A DNA stretch of 64,000 nucleotides. It comes from Bacteroidales bacterium. GTDB taxonomy: Bacteria; Bacteroidota; Bacteroidia; Bacteroidales; UBA12077. The stretch lies in contig WTBR01000034.1 in assembly GCA_013138975.1 (NCBI GenBank), positions 29,761 through 93,760 of the forward strand. Direction: 5' to 3'. Below, in pieces: positions 24,017-33,667 of the stretch. The notes beneath the pieces were generated by a model. That model saw only the letters and a program-made list of their open reading frames with translations, ran no database searches and had not been told where the DNA came from. Numbering within the stretch: the stretch's first letter is position 1; the number at the start of each line of letters is the position of its first letter. A program made the position numbers and the translations under genes.

Positions 24017-25351
24017 ATGAATTGGGATAAATTACTTTCAGCAAAAAGATTAGGATTAGAAAATAGAGAATTTAAAAATACAGATGAAATCCGTTCGCAA
24101 TTCCAACGAGATTATGACCGTATCATTTTTTCATCTCCCTTTAGGAGGTTGCAAAATAAAACACAGGTTTTTCCATTGCCGGGAAGTGTATTTGTTCATA
24201 ATCGACTAACTCACAGCCTTGAAGTTGCTAGTGTTGGTCGTTCTTTGGCAAATTTGGTTGCGCAGCAACTTAAACAGCGAAGCGATATTAAAAATAAGGA
24301 AATATTGAACGAGTTAGGTTCAATAGTGTCGTCGGCATGTTTGGCACATGATATGGGGAATCCTCCTTTTGGGCATGCCGGAGAAGAAGCAATTTCAAGG
24401 TATTTTACCGAAGGTAAGGGTACAAAATTTAAAAATGCGGTAAGCCCTGATGAATGGAAAGATTTAACTCATTTCGAAGGAAATGCAAATGCTTTAAGGC
24501 TGTTAACTCATCAGTTTATGGGGCGTCGTAATGGCGGATTTGCTCTAACTTATTCCACCCTGGCATCATTAATAAAATATCCATACGGATCGAATGGAAT
24601 GTTGAAGGGCAAAAAGAAGTTTGGTTACTTTCAAGCCGAAAAAGAAACATTTTTGAAAATTGCAAATGAACTGGAATTAAAGAAAATTTCTGATGAACCT
24701 TTGAGATATGCTCGTCATCCATTGGTTTATTTAGTTGAGGCAGCCGATGATATTTGTTACGAAATAATGGATATTGAAGATGCACATAAGCTTAAAATAA
24801 TTGATACTCAAGCAACTTTCGATTTACTCATGGGTTTTTTCGATGAAGAAATAGATAAAAAGTTTTTTACAAATAAGAATGAAATTTTTAAAGAAGTTAC
24901 TGATATTAATGAACAAGTGGCATATTTAAGAGCATCGGTGATAGGAAAACTAACTAACGATTCGGCACAAGTTTTTCTTAAAAAACATGATAAAATATTA
25001 AAAGGAGAGTTTAATATAGGATTAATTGATGGATTAGAGGGTAGAAGTAAGGATGCATTTGAAACATGTAAAAGTGTGGCTATAGAACAAATTTATAATT
25101 ATCGTTCGGTAGTAAAAATAGAACTCACAGGATTTAATGTAATTGGAACTCTTTTAGATGAATTTATAACTGCAATATTTAGTCCTGATAACGATTACTC
25201 AAAGAAAATACTTTCAATTTTACCACTGCAATATAGTGTTGATGGACATAGTTTTTATAAACGAGCAATGTCTATAATAGACTTTGTATCAGGCATGACC
25301 GATTTGTATGCAGTTGAATTATATAAGGATATTAAAGGCATGAATCTTTAA
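24017..25351 (+). CDS. dgt: Deoxynucleoside triphosphate triphosphohydrolase (dGTPase family)
   Basis: The 444-residue HD-domain enzyme shows HNRLTHSLEVASVGRSLA (His66) and ACLAHDMGNPPFGHAGEEAI (His111-Asp112), plus the family's N-terminal YDRIIFSSPFRRLQNKTQVFP. Dgt enzymes cut dNTPs to the nucleoside and tripolyphosphate, which limits dNTP pools and can restrict phage. I start at ATG 24017 (MNWDKLL); the frame also opens at TTG 24002, but that would overlap the preceding gene by 11 bases and matches no family N-terminus. It is co-transcribed with the iron transporter. Dispersed repeat A begins at its TAA stop. Confidence 0.92.
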   Translation: MNWDKLLSAKRLGLENREFKNTDEIRSQFQRDYDRIIFSSPFRRLQNKTQVFPLPGSVFVHNRLTHSLEVASVGRSLANLVAQQLKQRSDIKNKEILNELGSIVSSACLAHDMGNPPFGHAGEEAISRYFTEGKGTKFKNAVSPDEWKDLTHFEGNANALRLLTHQFMGRRNGGFALTYSTLASLIKYPYGSNGMLKGKKKFGYFQAEKETFLKIANELELKKISDEPLRYARHPLVYLVEAADDICYEIMDIEDAHKLKIIDTQATFDLLMGFFDEEIDKKFFTNKNEIFKEVTDINEQVAYLRASVIGKLTNDSAQVFLKKHDKILKGEFNIGLIDGLEGRSKDAFETCKSVAIEQIYNYRSVVKIELTGFNVIGTLLDEFITAIFSPDNDYSKKILSILPLQYSVDGHSFYKRAMSIIDFVSGMTDLYAVELYKDIKGMNL

Positions 25352-25488
25352 ATCAGTGAAACAATAATTTCAGGAACGAAAGTGAACTGAAAGTATTTAG
25401 TTGAATTGATCCCGAGCGAACTCTACTGAGCCTGTCGAAGTGGACTCTACTGAGCCTGTCGAAGTGAAGTCGAGGGATCTCTTGGGTC
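25349..25488 (+). repeat. Stop-associated dispersed repeat, family A, copy 1
   Basis: The unit starts with the dgt stop codon and ATCAGTGAAACAATAATTTC, and continues through ttgaattgatcccg to agtcgagggatctc. It contains a duplicated REP core (ctactgagcctgtcgaagtg, twice). The reverse-oriented copy at 29094-29212 matches over about 120 bp. The remaining gap to 25630 is non-coding. Confidence 0.78.
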
Positions 25489-25630
25489 ATATTATTCGCT
25501 TTGCTCATGAGAGAAGTTCCTCGCCCCTTGGGCGAAATTAAAAAAAAATTTTTTGTTGATTCTCCGTCTTTTTGCAGTGGGGTAGTTCATTCTTTAAATT
25601 ATTTCAGTAAATTACTAAAAATCAGAATTT

Positions 25631-26500
25631 ATGAAAGCATTTTTTGATAGTGCATATTTTATGAATACGGCTATCGTTATTATTACCTTGGTTTTTGCAA
25701 TAATCTTTTCGAAAATCTTAAGGTTCATTATGAGTAGATTTTTTATTCGTTCAGCCAAGAAATTAAATGTTGATCATACAAAATATAATTTTCTTAAGAA
25801 CGCAGTTAGCTTTCTTGTATTTTTGGCTGCACTTATTGTGATATTTGTAATGATACCGGAGCTAAAAGCATTAGGTTTAACTCTAACAGCAGGAGCAGGA
25901 GTTATTACGGCCGTAATGATTTTTGCTTCTCAACAAGCTTTTTCAAATATTATTAGTGGTATTTTTATTGTTATTTTTCAGCCTTTTAGGGTAGACGATC
26001 ATATAAAGATCGGCGATTTATTTGTGGGATATGTTGAGGATATTACATTAAGACATACTGTTATTCGTAATTATGAAAACCGAAGAATTATTATTCCTAA
26101 CTCAGTAATTAGTTCTGAAACAATTATCAACTCAAATATTGTTGAGGATAAAATTTGTAATTATTTTGAATTGGGAATTAGCTACGATTCAGATATAGAT
26201 AAAGCTATTGAGATAATACGTGATGAGGCAATAAAACATCCTAATTTTATTGATAATAGAACAGAAGAAGAAAGGAAAGATAATTCACCGGATGTAGTTA
26301 TCAGGGTAATAAGCCTTGCCGATTGGTCGGTAAATCTTAGAGCTTATATTTGGTCGGAAAACAGTCCAAGTGGTTTCATAATGAAATGTGATTTGCGAAA
26401 ATCTATTAAGGAACGATTTGATAAAGAGGGAATTGAGATTCCGTTTCCTCATAGAACAGTTGTTATTAAAAAGGATTTCAAACGCAAGGAGATTGAATAA
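25631..26500 (+). CDS. MscS-family small-conductance mechanosensitive channel
   Basis: The 289-residue protein has three membrane helices. The third, pore-lining helix is glycine- and alanine-rich (LGLTLTAGAGVITAVMIFASQQAFSN), followed by the MscS beta domain (GIFIVIFQPFRVDDHIKIGD, VEDITLRHTVIRNYENRRIIIPNS). These channels open under membrane tension to release solutes on hypo-osmotic shock. The CorA gene starts three bases after its stop codon, so the two are translationally close and co-transcribed; both control ion balance. Confidence 0.93.
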   Translation: MKAFFDSAYFMNTAIVIITLVFAIIFSKILRFIMSRFFIRSAKKLNVDHTKYNFLKNAVSFLVFLAALIVIFVMIPELKALGLTLTAGAGVITAVMIFASQQAFSNIISGIFIVIFQPFRVDDHIKIGDLFVGYVEDITLRHTVIRNYENRRIIIPNSVISSETIINSNIVEDKICNYFELGISYDSDIDKAIEIIRDEAIKHPNFIDNRTEEERKDNSPDVVIRVISLADWSVNLRAYIWSENSPSGFIMKCDLRKSIKERFDKEGIEIPFPHRTVVIKKDFKRKEIE

Positions 26501-26502
26501 TT

Positions 26503-27567
26503 ATGCTGAAAAGGAAAACCAAAAGCTTTACACAGAAAGTTGGAGAGATTCCAGGTAGTTTAACTTATACCGGCGATAAGAAAGAAGATAAGGCTGCAAT
26601 TCGTTTGATCCAATATGATGAAGAAAAAGTTTATGTAAACGAAGAATTAGAGTATAATGATATCATAAATAGTATAAAAGATGATAAGTTAAATTGGATT
26701 CATTTTTTCACACTTGATCAGAAAGAAGCAATTGAAAAAATTGGAGGGCATTTTGATATTCATGAATTATTGCTGGAAGATACACTTAATGTTGAACATT
26801 TACCAAAGGTCGAGTTTTCTGAGAACCATGTATTTTTCACACTTAAAATTTTAGGTTTTGATGGAGATGGGAATCTGGATCAGGAGCATGTAAATTTTAT
26901 TCTTGGCAGCAACTATTTAATTAGCTTAAAAGAAAAAAGGGGGAAGCTTTTTAACCCGGTTAAAGAGCGAATATTAAAAAATATTGGGAAAGTTAGAAAG
27001 AGACAAGTTGATTATTTGTTTTATTTATTGGTAGACTCTATTGTTGATGATTATTATGTAATGCTTGAAAAGCTAAGCGAAAAATTTGAAAAGTTAGAAG
27101 ATCTATTAATAGAAAACCCTGGCGAAAATTACATTAATGAGATTCATGTTATAAAAAGGCAGGTTCTTACTATTCGCAAATATATTTTTGTATTACGGGA
27201 GGAAATAAGTAATTTAATTAGTGAAGAACCAGAGCAAATTTCTGAATCTAATTATAAATATTTACGGGATATTCAAGATCATGTAAATTTTGTTTATGAG
27301 TCTATAGAAACATTTCGTGAAGATCAAAAATCATTGTTGGAGCTTAATAATTCTAACATGAATAATCGCATGAATCAAGTAATGAAAACCTTAACGATAG
27401 TAGCTACCATTTTTATTCCTCTTACTTTTATTGTTGGAATATATGGAATGAATTTTCATTTTATGCCAGAGTTGAATTGGAAATGGGGATATTTCTCTAT
27501 CTTGGGATTAATGGCTGTTGTGACTATACTAATGATATGGTTTATGAAACGTAAGAAATGGTTATAA
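26503..27567 (+). CDS. corA: CorA-type magnesium/cobalt transporter
   Basis: The 354-residue protein has the long cytosolic alpha/beta N-domain and two C-terminal membrane helices with the selectivity motif GMN (FIVGIYGMNF), followed by a short acidic loop (MPELNWKWGY) and a basic tail (KRKKWL). CorA forms pentamers that let Mg2+ or Co2+ into the cell. It is the second gene of a two-gene unit with mscS. The next gene is convergent. Confidence 0.95.
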   Translation: MLKRKTKSFTQKVGEIPGSLTYTGDKKEDKAAIRLIQYDEEKVYVNEELEYNDIINSIKDDKLNWIHFFTLDQKEAIEKIGGHFDIHELLLEDTLNVEHLPKVEFSENHVFFTLKILGFDGDGNLDQEHVNFILGSNYLISLKEKRGKLFNPVKERILKNIGKVRKRQVDYLFYLLVDSIVDDYYVMLEKLSEKFEKLEDLLIENPGENYINEIHVIKRQVLTIRKYIFVLREEISNLISEEPEQISESNYKYLRDIQDHVNFVYESIETFREDQKSLLELNNSNMNNRMNQVMKTLTIVATIFIPLTFIVGIYGMNFHFMPELNWKWGYFSILGLMAVVTILMIWFMKRKKWL

Positions 27568-27618
27568 AAAAACAAAGAATCTTATGTAATAAGGTATAAG
27601 AATTTATAGCTACTGTTT

Positions 27619-28959
27619 TTACACGAGAGGTAGCTCAATAATTAAATTTACTCCCTCATCGAAATTTTCAGCATAAATTTTCCCTTTGTGTTCAGTTATT
27701 AAGGAATAAGAAATTGATAATCCCAGACCAATCCCTTGTCCCGGATCTTTAGTTGTGAAAAAGGGATCAAATATTTGAGTTAAGTTTTGTTCCGGAATTT
27801 GTGTTGCATTATTAGAGATTATTAAAACGGCAGAATCTTCTTTTTGGCGAGTAGATATAGTTATTAATTTGTTCTCTTTTGAATTAGATTTTAATTCAAA
27901 AATTGCATTCTCAAGTATATTTATAATTACTTGGTGAATTTTATCAATATATAAAGGAATATTTTTTTTCAGTTGAAAATCCTTCTTAATTAAAATGTTT
28001 TCAGGTATTTTGAAATTGAGAAAAAGCATTGTATTCTCAATTATTTCATGAAGATCTGATTCAATAAGTTTTGAACTCCTGACTTGGGTAAAATTCATTA
28101 ATGTTTTAACAATGCTATTCGCTCTAGTAATTCCATCTTCTATCATGCCGCTGGCATATTCGTATTTTTCTATAACATCACTAGATTTATTAATACTAAG
28201 TTCATCTTTAATTTCTGAAATTATGTATGATCCACCGGAAATAAAATTTAGTGGATTATTAATTTCATGTGCAATTCCTGCGCTTAAAGTGCCAAGCGAA
28301 GACATTTTTTCTTTTTGAATTAAGTATTGTTGCGTATTTTTTAATTTTTTTATGGTAGAATTAAGATCTGTAGTCCTTTCTTTGACAGTATCTTCTAATT
28401 CAAACATATGTTTTTTAAGGTCAAGTTGTAGAATATTCTGAATAAGATATAATGAAGCAACTAATGAGGAAGTTATTATTTCAAATTGTGATGCATGAAC
28501 AAGTTCAAAATAAAAAGCTACAAATTTTGTTTCGACATTAAGTCCAACCAAATTTTGAGTGATTATTAACAATGGGATTAAAAATACCAAATAATATACT
28601 AATGAAGAAAAAAAGTTGATGAGACCTAAAATTGGTGTGGAAAGATTTTTCTTTTTTAGATAATTAAAAATCCCCCAATAAACCATTAAAGAAATAGAAT
28701 GCATTATTAATGTTGAAAAAAATGAACCCCCGGCAGGAGTTCCTATCGATGAAATTGCACTTATTCCAATTGCAAATAAGGGATTCGATAAATGAAAAAC
28801 ACTTATCAATAATGGAATTTCACTGAGATCACTTACAGTTCCCTCTATTCCTGGAACAGATAATTTTATTAAACCAAAAAGAAATGATAATACGCCAAAA
28901 AGGATCATCAAAAGAAAATCTTTTAAAAGAGGTTTACTTGATAAATTTTTGATAATCAT
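27619..28959 (-). CDS. Membrane sensor histidine kinase
   Basis: The 446-residue protein starts with about five membrane helices (residues 1-175; LLMILFGVLSFLFGLIKL and others), then a coiled-coil stretch, a HisKA domain with His231 in AGIAHEINNPLNFISGG, and an ATPase domain (NILENAIFEL, GQGIGLGLSISYSL). The N-terminus resembles integral membrane sensors without a large periplasmic loop. The AHEINNPL type resembles NtrB/ZraS-like kinases. No response regulator is adjacent. It is convergent with corA and co-directional with the T9SS-tailed gene, from which it is separated by repeat A copy 2. Confidence 0.9.
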   Translation of the reverse strand: MIIKNLSSKPLLKDFLLMILFGVLSFLFGLIKLSVPGIEGTVSDLSEIPLLISVFHLSNPLFAIGISAISSIGTPAGGSFFSTLIMHSISLMVYWGIFNYLKKKNLSTPILGLINFFSSLVYYLVFLIPLLIITQNLVGLNVETKFVAFYFELVHASQFEIITSSLVASLYLIQNILQLDLKKHMFELEDTVKERTTDLNSTIKKLKNTQQYLIQKEKMSSLGTLSAGIAHEINNPLNFISGGSYIISEIKDELSINKSSDVIEKYEYASGMIEDGITRANSIVKTLMNFTQVRSSKLIESDLHEIIENTMLFLNFKIPENILIKKDFQLKKNIPLYIDKIHQVIINILENAIFELKSNSKENKLITISTRQKEDSAVLIISNNATQIPEQNLTQIFDPFFTTKDPGQGIGLGLSISYSLITEHKGKIYAENFDEGVNLIIELPLV

Positions 28960-28992
28960 TAAGACAGCAATTAATTGATTTTTTTATTGCTA

Positions 28993-29000
28993 CAAAGGTA
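28993..29000 (-). promoter_or_regulatory. Possible -7 element of the sensor kinase gene
   Basis: CAAAGGTA on the plus strand reads TACCTTTG on the minus strand and fits TAnnTTTG, 34 bases upstream of the start codon. The -33 region is not convincing. Confidence 0.4.
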
Positions 29001-29093
29001 AATGTTCTTATTTACATTAAAAAATGTGTTTAAAATGATCTTTTTTATTTTGCTGCAAGCAGCGTGAAACCTGACTGCCGTCAGGCAAGTTAA

Positions 29094-29212
29094 GACCCGT
29101 GAGATCCCTCGACTTTACTTCGACTAGCTTCTCAGTAAAGTCTAATCGGGATCAATTCAACTCAATAATTTCATTTCACTAGCGTTCCTGAAATTATTGT
29201 TTCATTGATTTA
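29094..29212 (-). repeat. Stop-associated dispersed repeat, family A, copy 2
   Basis: Read on the minus strand, the unit starts with the TAA stop of the T9SS-tailed gene and ATCAATGAAACAATAATTTC, and runs to agtcgagggatctcacgggtc. It is an inverted copy of 25349-25488, with one REP core instead of two. The two copies bracket the mscS-corA-kinase block. Confidence 0.78.
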
Positions 29213-30235
29213 ATCTCCTCGTATTACTGTTTTTGAAAGGATGTCATTACCTGCAATTATCCGAATATGAAACATACCAAGTTGATTTCCAATATTATCG
29301 GATTTCATTGTTTCGGTATAAGTTCCAGCTTTCTGATTTGGTTTTTGTATCGAACTTACTTTCTTACCTGAATTATTATATACTTCAATTCTAACGTCAG
29401 AATCATTAATAATTGTGTAATCTAATTTGAATTCATCCATAAAAGGATTTGGGTATATTTTTGCTTTAATATTTTCTGAATCCAGAGTGAAACCTTTACT
29501 TTTTTGATCAGTATTATCTTTCGCTTTTGAATAATAAGCTGTTTGAAATGTTTTTGTACCTTTTAATGATTTCCTTTGAATTATAGTTAGTAAAGGGTAA
29601 CGTATATCATAAGAATACCATTTATAAGATATTGTAGCACAATTACATGAATTATTGTTGATGATTTCCTCTCTCACGGTTTTTATCCTAAAAACGTTTT
29701 TATAAGTAATATTTCCAGGAAGAATTAATGTTCCAAAAGCATCTGCTTCAAGCAAATACGTTCCGGTAATATTGGCTTTGTAATTATTTGCACCTTCAAT
29801 TGTTCCTGAAAAATTACCTGAGTATGAATCTCCATAATTAAAAGGAAAAACCATTTTAATAAAGGGTTTATCATATTTTGTAATGGTATTGTTTTTTGTA
29901 ACAGTACCGTATTGTTCAATTTTATCACTTAATGTTTTAAAATAAAACTTAGTTTCAAATTCTTCAAGTACTGTATTAGCTTCAGGTATATCAATAGAAT
30001 TATCACTTGAATAAGCGTTATACATATAACTTGTAAGTTTTGATTTGCTTTCTAAACCGGAAAAATCCCAAACCTGATATGGCCCGGCTATACCCGGATC
30101 AACATTATTGGTTAAATTAAAGTAATGTTCATCGCCAGCTCTTAATATGTGTGTATTACTTTTCATTAAAAACTGAGCCTGTGACGATATTGCAAAGCTC
30201 CCTAACAAAAAACTAATAATTAATATCTTTTTCAT
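29210..30235 (-). CDS. Secreted protein with T9SS type A sorting domain
   Basis: The 341-residue protein has a signal peptide (MKKILIISFLLGSFAISSQAQ) and a C-terminal T9SS sorting domain of about 80 residues (IKAKIYPNPFMDEFKLDY ... GMFHIRIIAGNDILSKTVIRGD). The middle part (about 25-240) is beta-rich with no catalytic motif I recognise. T9SS proteins are exported across the outer membrane and attached or released, so this is a surface or secreted protein of unknown function. It appears monocistronic. Confidence 0.85.
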   Translation of the reverse strand: MKKILIISFLLGSFAISSQAQFLMKSNTHILRAGDEHYFNLTNNVDPGIAGPYQVWDFSGLESKSKLTSYMYNAYSSDNSIDIPEANTVLEEFETKFYFKTLSDKIEQYGTVTKNNTITKYDKPFIKMVFPFNYGDSYSGNFSGTIEGANNYKANITGTYLLEADAFGTLILPGNITYKNVFRIKTVREEIINNNSCNCATISYKWYSYDIRYPLLTIIQRKSLKGTKTFQTAYYSKAKDNTDQKSKGFTLDSENIKAKIYPNPFMDEFKLDYTIINDSDVRIEVYNNSGKKVSSIQKPNQKAGTYTETMKSDNIGNQLGMFHIRIIAGNDILSKTVIRGD

Positions 30236-30435
30236 AAGGCAATTAATTTATTTAGAATAAATATTAGAAAAGAAGATCGATAAGTTACGAAAGTACAAGT
30301 TTGATGTCAAGTGTTTTTATTAGAAATAATTATTCAATTAGAAGTTATGTGTAATTGAAAGTAAGTGTAAATCACAAATTAAAAAACATAAAAATATTCT
30401 CTTATTAATAAAAGAAAATCAAAAGTGAAGATTAT

Positions 30436-31152
30436 TTAATTAATAATATGATAGTTATAGTCTGTAACAATAGTTTGTAGAAATAATAAGTTTTTCATTT
30501 CGTTTGAATTGATCACAGCTTTCTGCTTTATTTTTTCTGCAGTTAACTGAACTAATTTCCAATTCATTTCCAAATTAGAATGATTAATAACTTCTTTAAT
30601 TAATTCAATGTCTTGTACACTTAATCTAATAACATTTAACTTATCAAAAGTTGGTTTATATTCTTCATTAATATCTGAAAAAGCTGTATTCTGTAGATTT
30701 GCTTTCTTTTCTAATTTTATAACCAGAGTTCCTGCTGCAATGTCACCTATTCTCTGACTTTTAGTATTAAAAAATATTACTAATACGCCTATGCCATAAA
30801 AGGTATCAATGGGTCTGATAATATTTCTAATTAAATAATTGAAGAAAGAAGCTTCTCTTCCGCTTTTATGTATTACCTGTATATTTCTATATTTTTTTCC
30901 AAAACTTTGACCATGGAAAACCAATTCTAATATAAAGTGGAAAAGAAATACGATCAATCCGTAAAAGACCAATAACATATAAAACCAACTAGATTGACGA
31001 TCAACCAATGAGGTTGCAAATCCTATAAAAACACCTATCCCTCCTAATATTAAGTAATCTATAAGTAAAGCAATTAAACGATCTCCTATCCCTGCTATTT
31101 CGAAATCCAGATTTACATTTTGTGTTGTATTTATGCTATATTTGTTTTCCAT
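30436..31152 (-). CDS. RDD family membrane protein
   Basis: The protein (238 residues from MENKYSIN) has an RDD domain with three membrane helices: FEIAGIGDRLIALLIDYLIL gives the Arg-Asp/Asp signature, and SFGKKYRNIQVIHKSGREASF follows. The cytosolic tail is about 95 residues. I prefer the ATG at 31152: the longer frame from 31206 would overlap the divergent gene and lacks the family N-terminus. It is divergent from spoIIM-like 31172 with 19 bp between the starts. RDD proteins are linked to ion transport or membrane stress, and this one is typical of the MoxR-DUF58 cluster that follows. Confidence 0.87.
   Translation of the reverse strand: MENKYSINTTQNVNLDFEIAGIGDRLIALLIDYLILGGIGVFIGFATSLVDRQSSWFYMLLVFYGLIVFLFHFILELVFHGQSFGKKYRNIQVIHKSGREASFFNYLIRNIIRPIDTFYGIGVLVIFFNTKSQRIGDIAAGTLVIKLEKKANLQNTAFSDINEEYKPTFDKLNVIRLSVQDIELIKEVINHSNLEMNWKLVQLTAEKIKQKAVINSNEMKNLLFLQTIVTDYNYHIIN
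31137..31144 (+). promoter_or_regulatory. Possible -7 element for the SpoIIM-MoxR cluster
   Basis: TATATTTG fits TAnnTTTG exactly and lies 27 bases before the GTG start at 31172, inside the first codons of the divergent RDD gene. The spacing to an upstream TTTG (31119-31122) is only 14, so the -33 box is poor. Confidence 0.4.
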
Positions 31153-31171
31153 CTCAAAAAAATGATTAGTT

Positions 31172-32140
31172 GTGTACGAAGTTACATTTTCAAGCGAAAA
31201 TAACAAACGCTGGAAACAAACAGAGATAGTTTTAAATAATAGGAAGAATACAGATCCTGATTTATTGGCAAAATTATTTGTTCAATTAACTGATGATCTG
31301 GCTTATGCGCAAACATATTTTCCTAATAGTAAGACAACAAAATACCTAAATCAACTTACAATACTTGCTCATCAGAGAATATATATTTCAAAAAGGAAAA
31401 CCTTTAATAAACTAATTAAATTTTTTAAGTATGATTATCCTTTTCTAATATCAAAGCATTATAAAAAGCTTCTTTATGCTACAGTCATTTTTTTGTTTTC
31501 TGTTATAATTGGAGCTTTATCAGGTGCAAATGATGAAAATTTCTTGCGCATAATTCTTGGTGATGAATATGTAAATCAAACAATAGATAATATTGAAAAG
31601 GGAAAACCATTAGATGTATATTCAAAAATGAAACCCTTCCCCATGTTTCTAACAATTACCTTTAACAACATTAAAGTAGCCTTTTTTGCCTTTAGCTTTG
31701 GAGTATTCTTTTCTATTGGGACTGGAATTGTGCTTTTTAAAAATGGGATAATGCTTGGAGCATTTCAATACTTTTTTCATAGTAAAAACTTATTGTTAGT
31801 TTCGGCAATGGGAATTTGGATGCATGGAACAATAGAAATATTTAGCATAGTTGTTGCAGGTATGGCAGGATTAGTTGTAGGAAACAGTTTATTATTTCCA
31901 GGAACATTTTCAAGAAAACATTCATTCCAGAAAGGAGCCATGGAAGGTATAAAAATAGTTTTTGGCTTAATTCCTTTTTTCTTTATTGCTGGATTTATAG
32001 AAAGTTATTTAACAAGACATTCAGAAATAAAGTTATTAAGTATTGTTGTGATTATGATTTCAATTTTTATTATCGCTTATTACTTTTTTATTTACCCATA
32101 TATATTAAAAAGAAAATTATGTTATCAGAAATCAATTTAA
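31172..32140 (+). CDS. Stage II sporulation protein M-like membrane protein
   Basis: The 322-residue protein starts with GTG; MYEVTFSSENNKRWKQTEIVL matches the usual N-terminus of this family. A helical cytosolic part precedes about five membrane helices, with NNIKVAFFAFSFGVFFSIGTG and AMGIWMHGTIEIFSIVVAGMAGL, the conserved heart of SpoIIM proteins. In non-spore-formers it is part of the RDD/DUF4129/MoxR/DUF58 envelope cluster. It overlaps the next gene by 22 bases, showing tight translational coupling. Its precise role is unknown. Confidence 0.87.
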   Translation: MYEVTFSSENNKRWKQTEIVLNNRKNTDPDLLAKLFVQLTDDLAYAQTYFPNSKTTKYLNQLTILAHQRIYISKRKTFNKLIKFFKYDYPFLISKHYKKLLYATVIFLFSVIIGALSGANDENFLRIILGDEYVNQTIDNIEKGKPLDVYSKMKPFPMFLTITFNNIKVAFFAFSFGVFFSIGTGIVLFKNGIMLGAFQYFFHSKNLLLVSAMGIWMHGTIEIFSIVVAGMAGLVVGNSLLFPGTFSRKHSFQKGAMEGIKIVFGLIPFFFIAGFIESYLTRHSEIKLLSIVVIMISIFIIAYYFFIYPYILKRKLCYQKSI

Positions 32141-32973
32141 GACAAAAGAGAGGATTAGGAAATATTATTAGTGATTCGTTTAACTATTTACGATTTCATT
32201 TTAAATCTTTATTTAAAATATTACTTTTTGTTTGTGGACCAATATTATTACTAGGAGGAATATTATTGGGAATTTCGTATTCTAATTTATTTAAGAATAT
32301 GGATTTTAACTCTGCCGCGTCTCCAATTACAAGTGGATTTGGACTAGGCTTACTTATTTCGTTTGTAATTATTGGTTTGGGAGTGTTGGCATTAAATGGA
32401 ATAATAACAGAATACATGAAAGTTTCCTTAATCAAATCACGAACAGAAATTACTTTTAATGATGTGATTAGTGGTTTTAAGCAAAGATTTTGGAAATACT
32501 TTTTAGCTATGATAATTGTGGTAATTATATTATTTGTAAGTATGTTCTTTTTCATTTTACCTATGATATGGTTAGGTATTGTTTTTAGTTTAATATTTTT
32601 TATTATTGGTGTAGAAAACACAGGCTCATTTGAATCAATAGGAAGATGCTTTAAGCTTGTTAAAGGATATTGGTGGAGAACTTTTGGATTGCATTTTTTA
32701 ATGGGACTAATTCAAACAGGATTGACTTATGCATTCATACTTCCAGTTTATATTATTGGCGCTGCGTTAATGTTTTCATCAGAAGATCCAATGTTGTTGG
32801 CTGAAAATCTGCCTATAGTTATGATGATTTTTATGCCGTTTATTATACTTATTGGTTCATTAAGTTATTCACTTTCGAGCATAGCTTCAGGAATAAACTA
32901 TTTTTCAATTGTTGAAGTAAAAGAAGAAATTGGCTTAAAGGAAAGAATTGAGAAAATTGAAACAGAAAATTAA
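32119..32973 (+). CDS. Multi-pass membrane protein of the MoxR-DUF58 cluster
   Basis: The 284-residue protein has about six membrane helices and a short cytosolic C-terminus rich in Glu and Lys. It resembles the glycerophosphodiester phosphodiesterase membrane-domain or DUF975-like proteins that sit between SpoIIM and DUF4129 genes in Bacteroidota. No catalytic residues are evident. It overlaps its neighbours on both sides (22 and 26 bases). Confidence 0.72.
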   Translation: MLSEINLRQKRGLGNIISDSFNYLRFHFKSLFKILLFVCGPILLLGGILLGISYSNLFKNMDFNSAASPITSGFGLGLLISFVIIGLGVLALNGIITEYMKVSLIKSRTEITFNDVISGFKQRFWKYFLAMIIVVIILFVSMFFFILPMIWLGIVFSLIFFIIGVENTGSFESIGRCFKLVKGYWWRTFGLHFLMGLIQTGLTYAFILPVYIIGAALMFSSEDPMLLAENLPIVMMIFMPFIILIGSLSYSLSSIASGINYFSIVEVKEEIGLKERIEKIETEN

Positions 32974-33667
32974 TAGATTTCTTCACATTGTTTTTATTAT
33001 AGCAATTCCTTTTTCGGGATTTGCCAGAGAGGATATTCCTGAAACAAAAATTCAGGAAAGATCTTTTTCTGAAATAGAATACAATAGTTTAAAAAAGGAA
33101 AAAAAGTATCAAGCCTTTCTTAATTATAAAAATCCTATAAATAAAAATGAGAGCAAATTAAAACGATTTTTACTTCGTACTATTGAAATTTTATTAAAAA
33201 ACAGGATAGTTAGCTTAGTAATTACTGTTTTCCCATATCTTTTAGTTATTGTGGCTTTTACTTTAATTATTCTAAGATTATCGAATGTGGAATTTGGGAG
33301 GCTATTAAAACCAAATTTAAGAAATAAGGATTCAAAGATTATTTATGACGATGAAAATATCTATGAGATTGATATAGACAAACTTTTAAAAAGTGCTATA
33401 GAATTGAAAGATTACAGGTTAGCAGTACGCTATAATTTTTTAAAAACATTAAAATTTTTGAGCGATAAGGAAAAAATTAAATGGGAAGTTTATAAAACAA
33501 ATTATGATTATCAGTGTGAATTGAAGAAAGAAAATTACTATTCTTTTTTCTGTGAATTAACCCGTTACTTTGAATTCATGTGGTACGGAGAGTTTAAAGT
33601 TGATTTGGTAAAGTATTATAGTGAATCGATCAGCTTGTCAAATAAAATAATTGAAGAGTTTACTTAG
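32948..33667 (+). CDS. DUF4129-type membrane protein
   Basis: The 239-residue protein begins with a TTG start (MRKLKQKINRFLHIVFIIAI), giving a signal-like hydrophobic stretch ending near GFAREDIP. An extracytoplasmic segment of about 60 residues precedes a membrane helix (RIVSLVITVFPYLLVIVAFTLIIL). The cytosolic C-terminal region, with RYNFLKTLKFLSDKEKIKW and YFEFMWYGEF, is the pattern of DUF4129. A second in-frame TTG three codons later is an alternative start. The gene overlaps the preceding one and ends next to the start of the DUF4350 gene. Confidence 0.75.
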   Translation: MRKLKQKINRFLHIVFIIAIPFSGFAREDIPETKIQERSFSEIEYNSLKKEKKYQAFLNYKNPINKNESKLKRFLLRTIEILLKNRIVSLVITVFPYLLVIVAFTLIILRLSNVEFGRLLKPNLRNKDSKIIYDDENIYEIDIDKLLKSAIELKDYRLAVRYNFLKTLKFLSDKEKIKWEVYKTNYDYQCELKKENYYSFFCELTRYFEFMWYGEFKVDLVKYYSESISLSNKIIEEFT

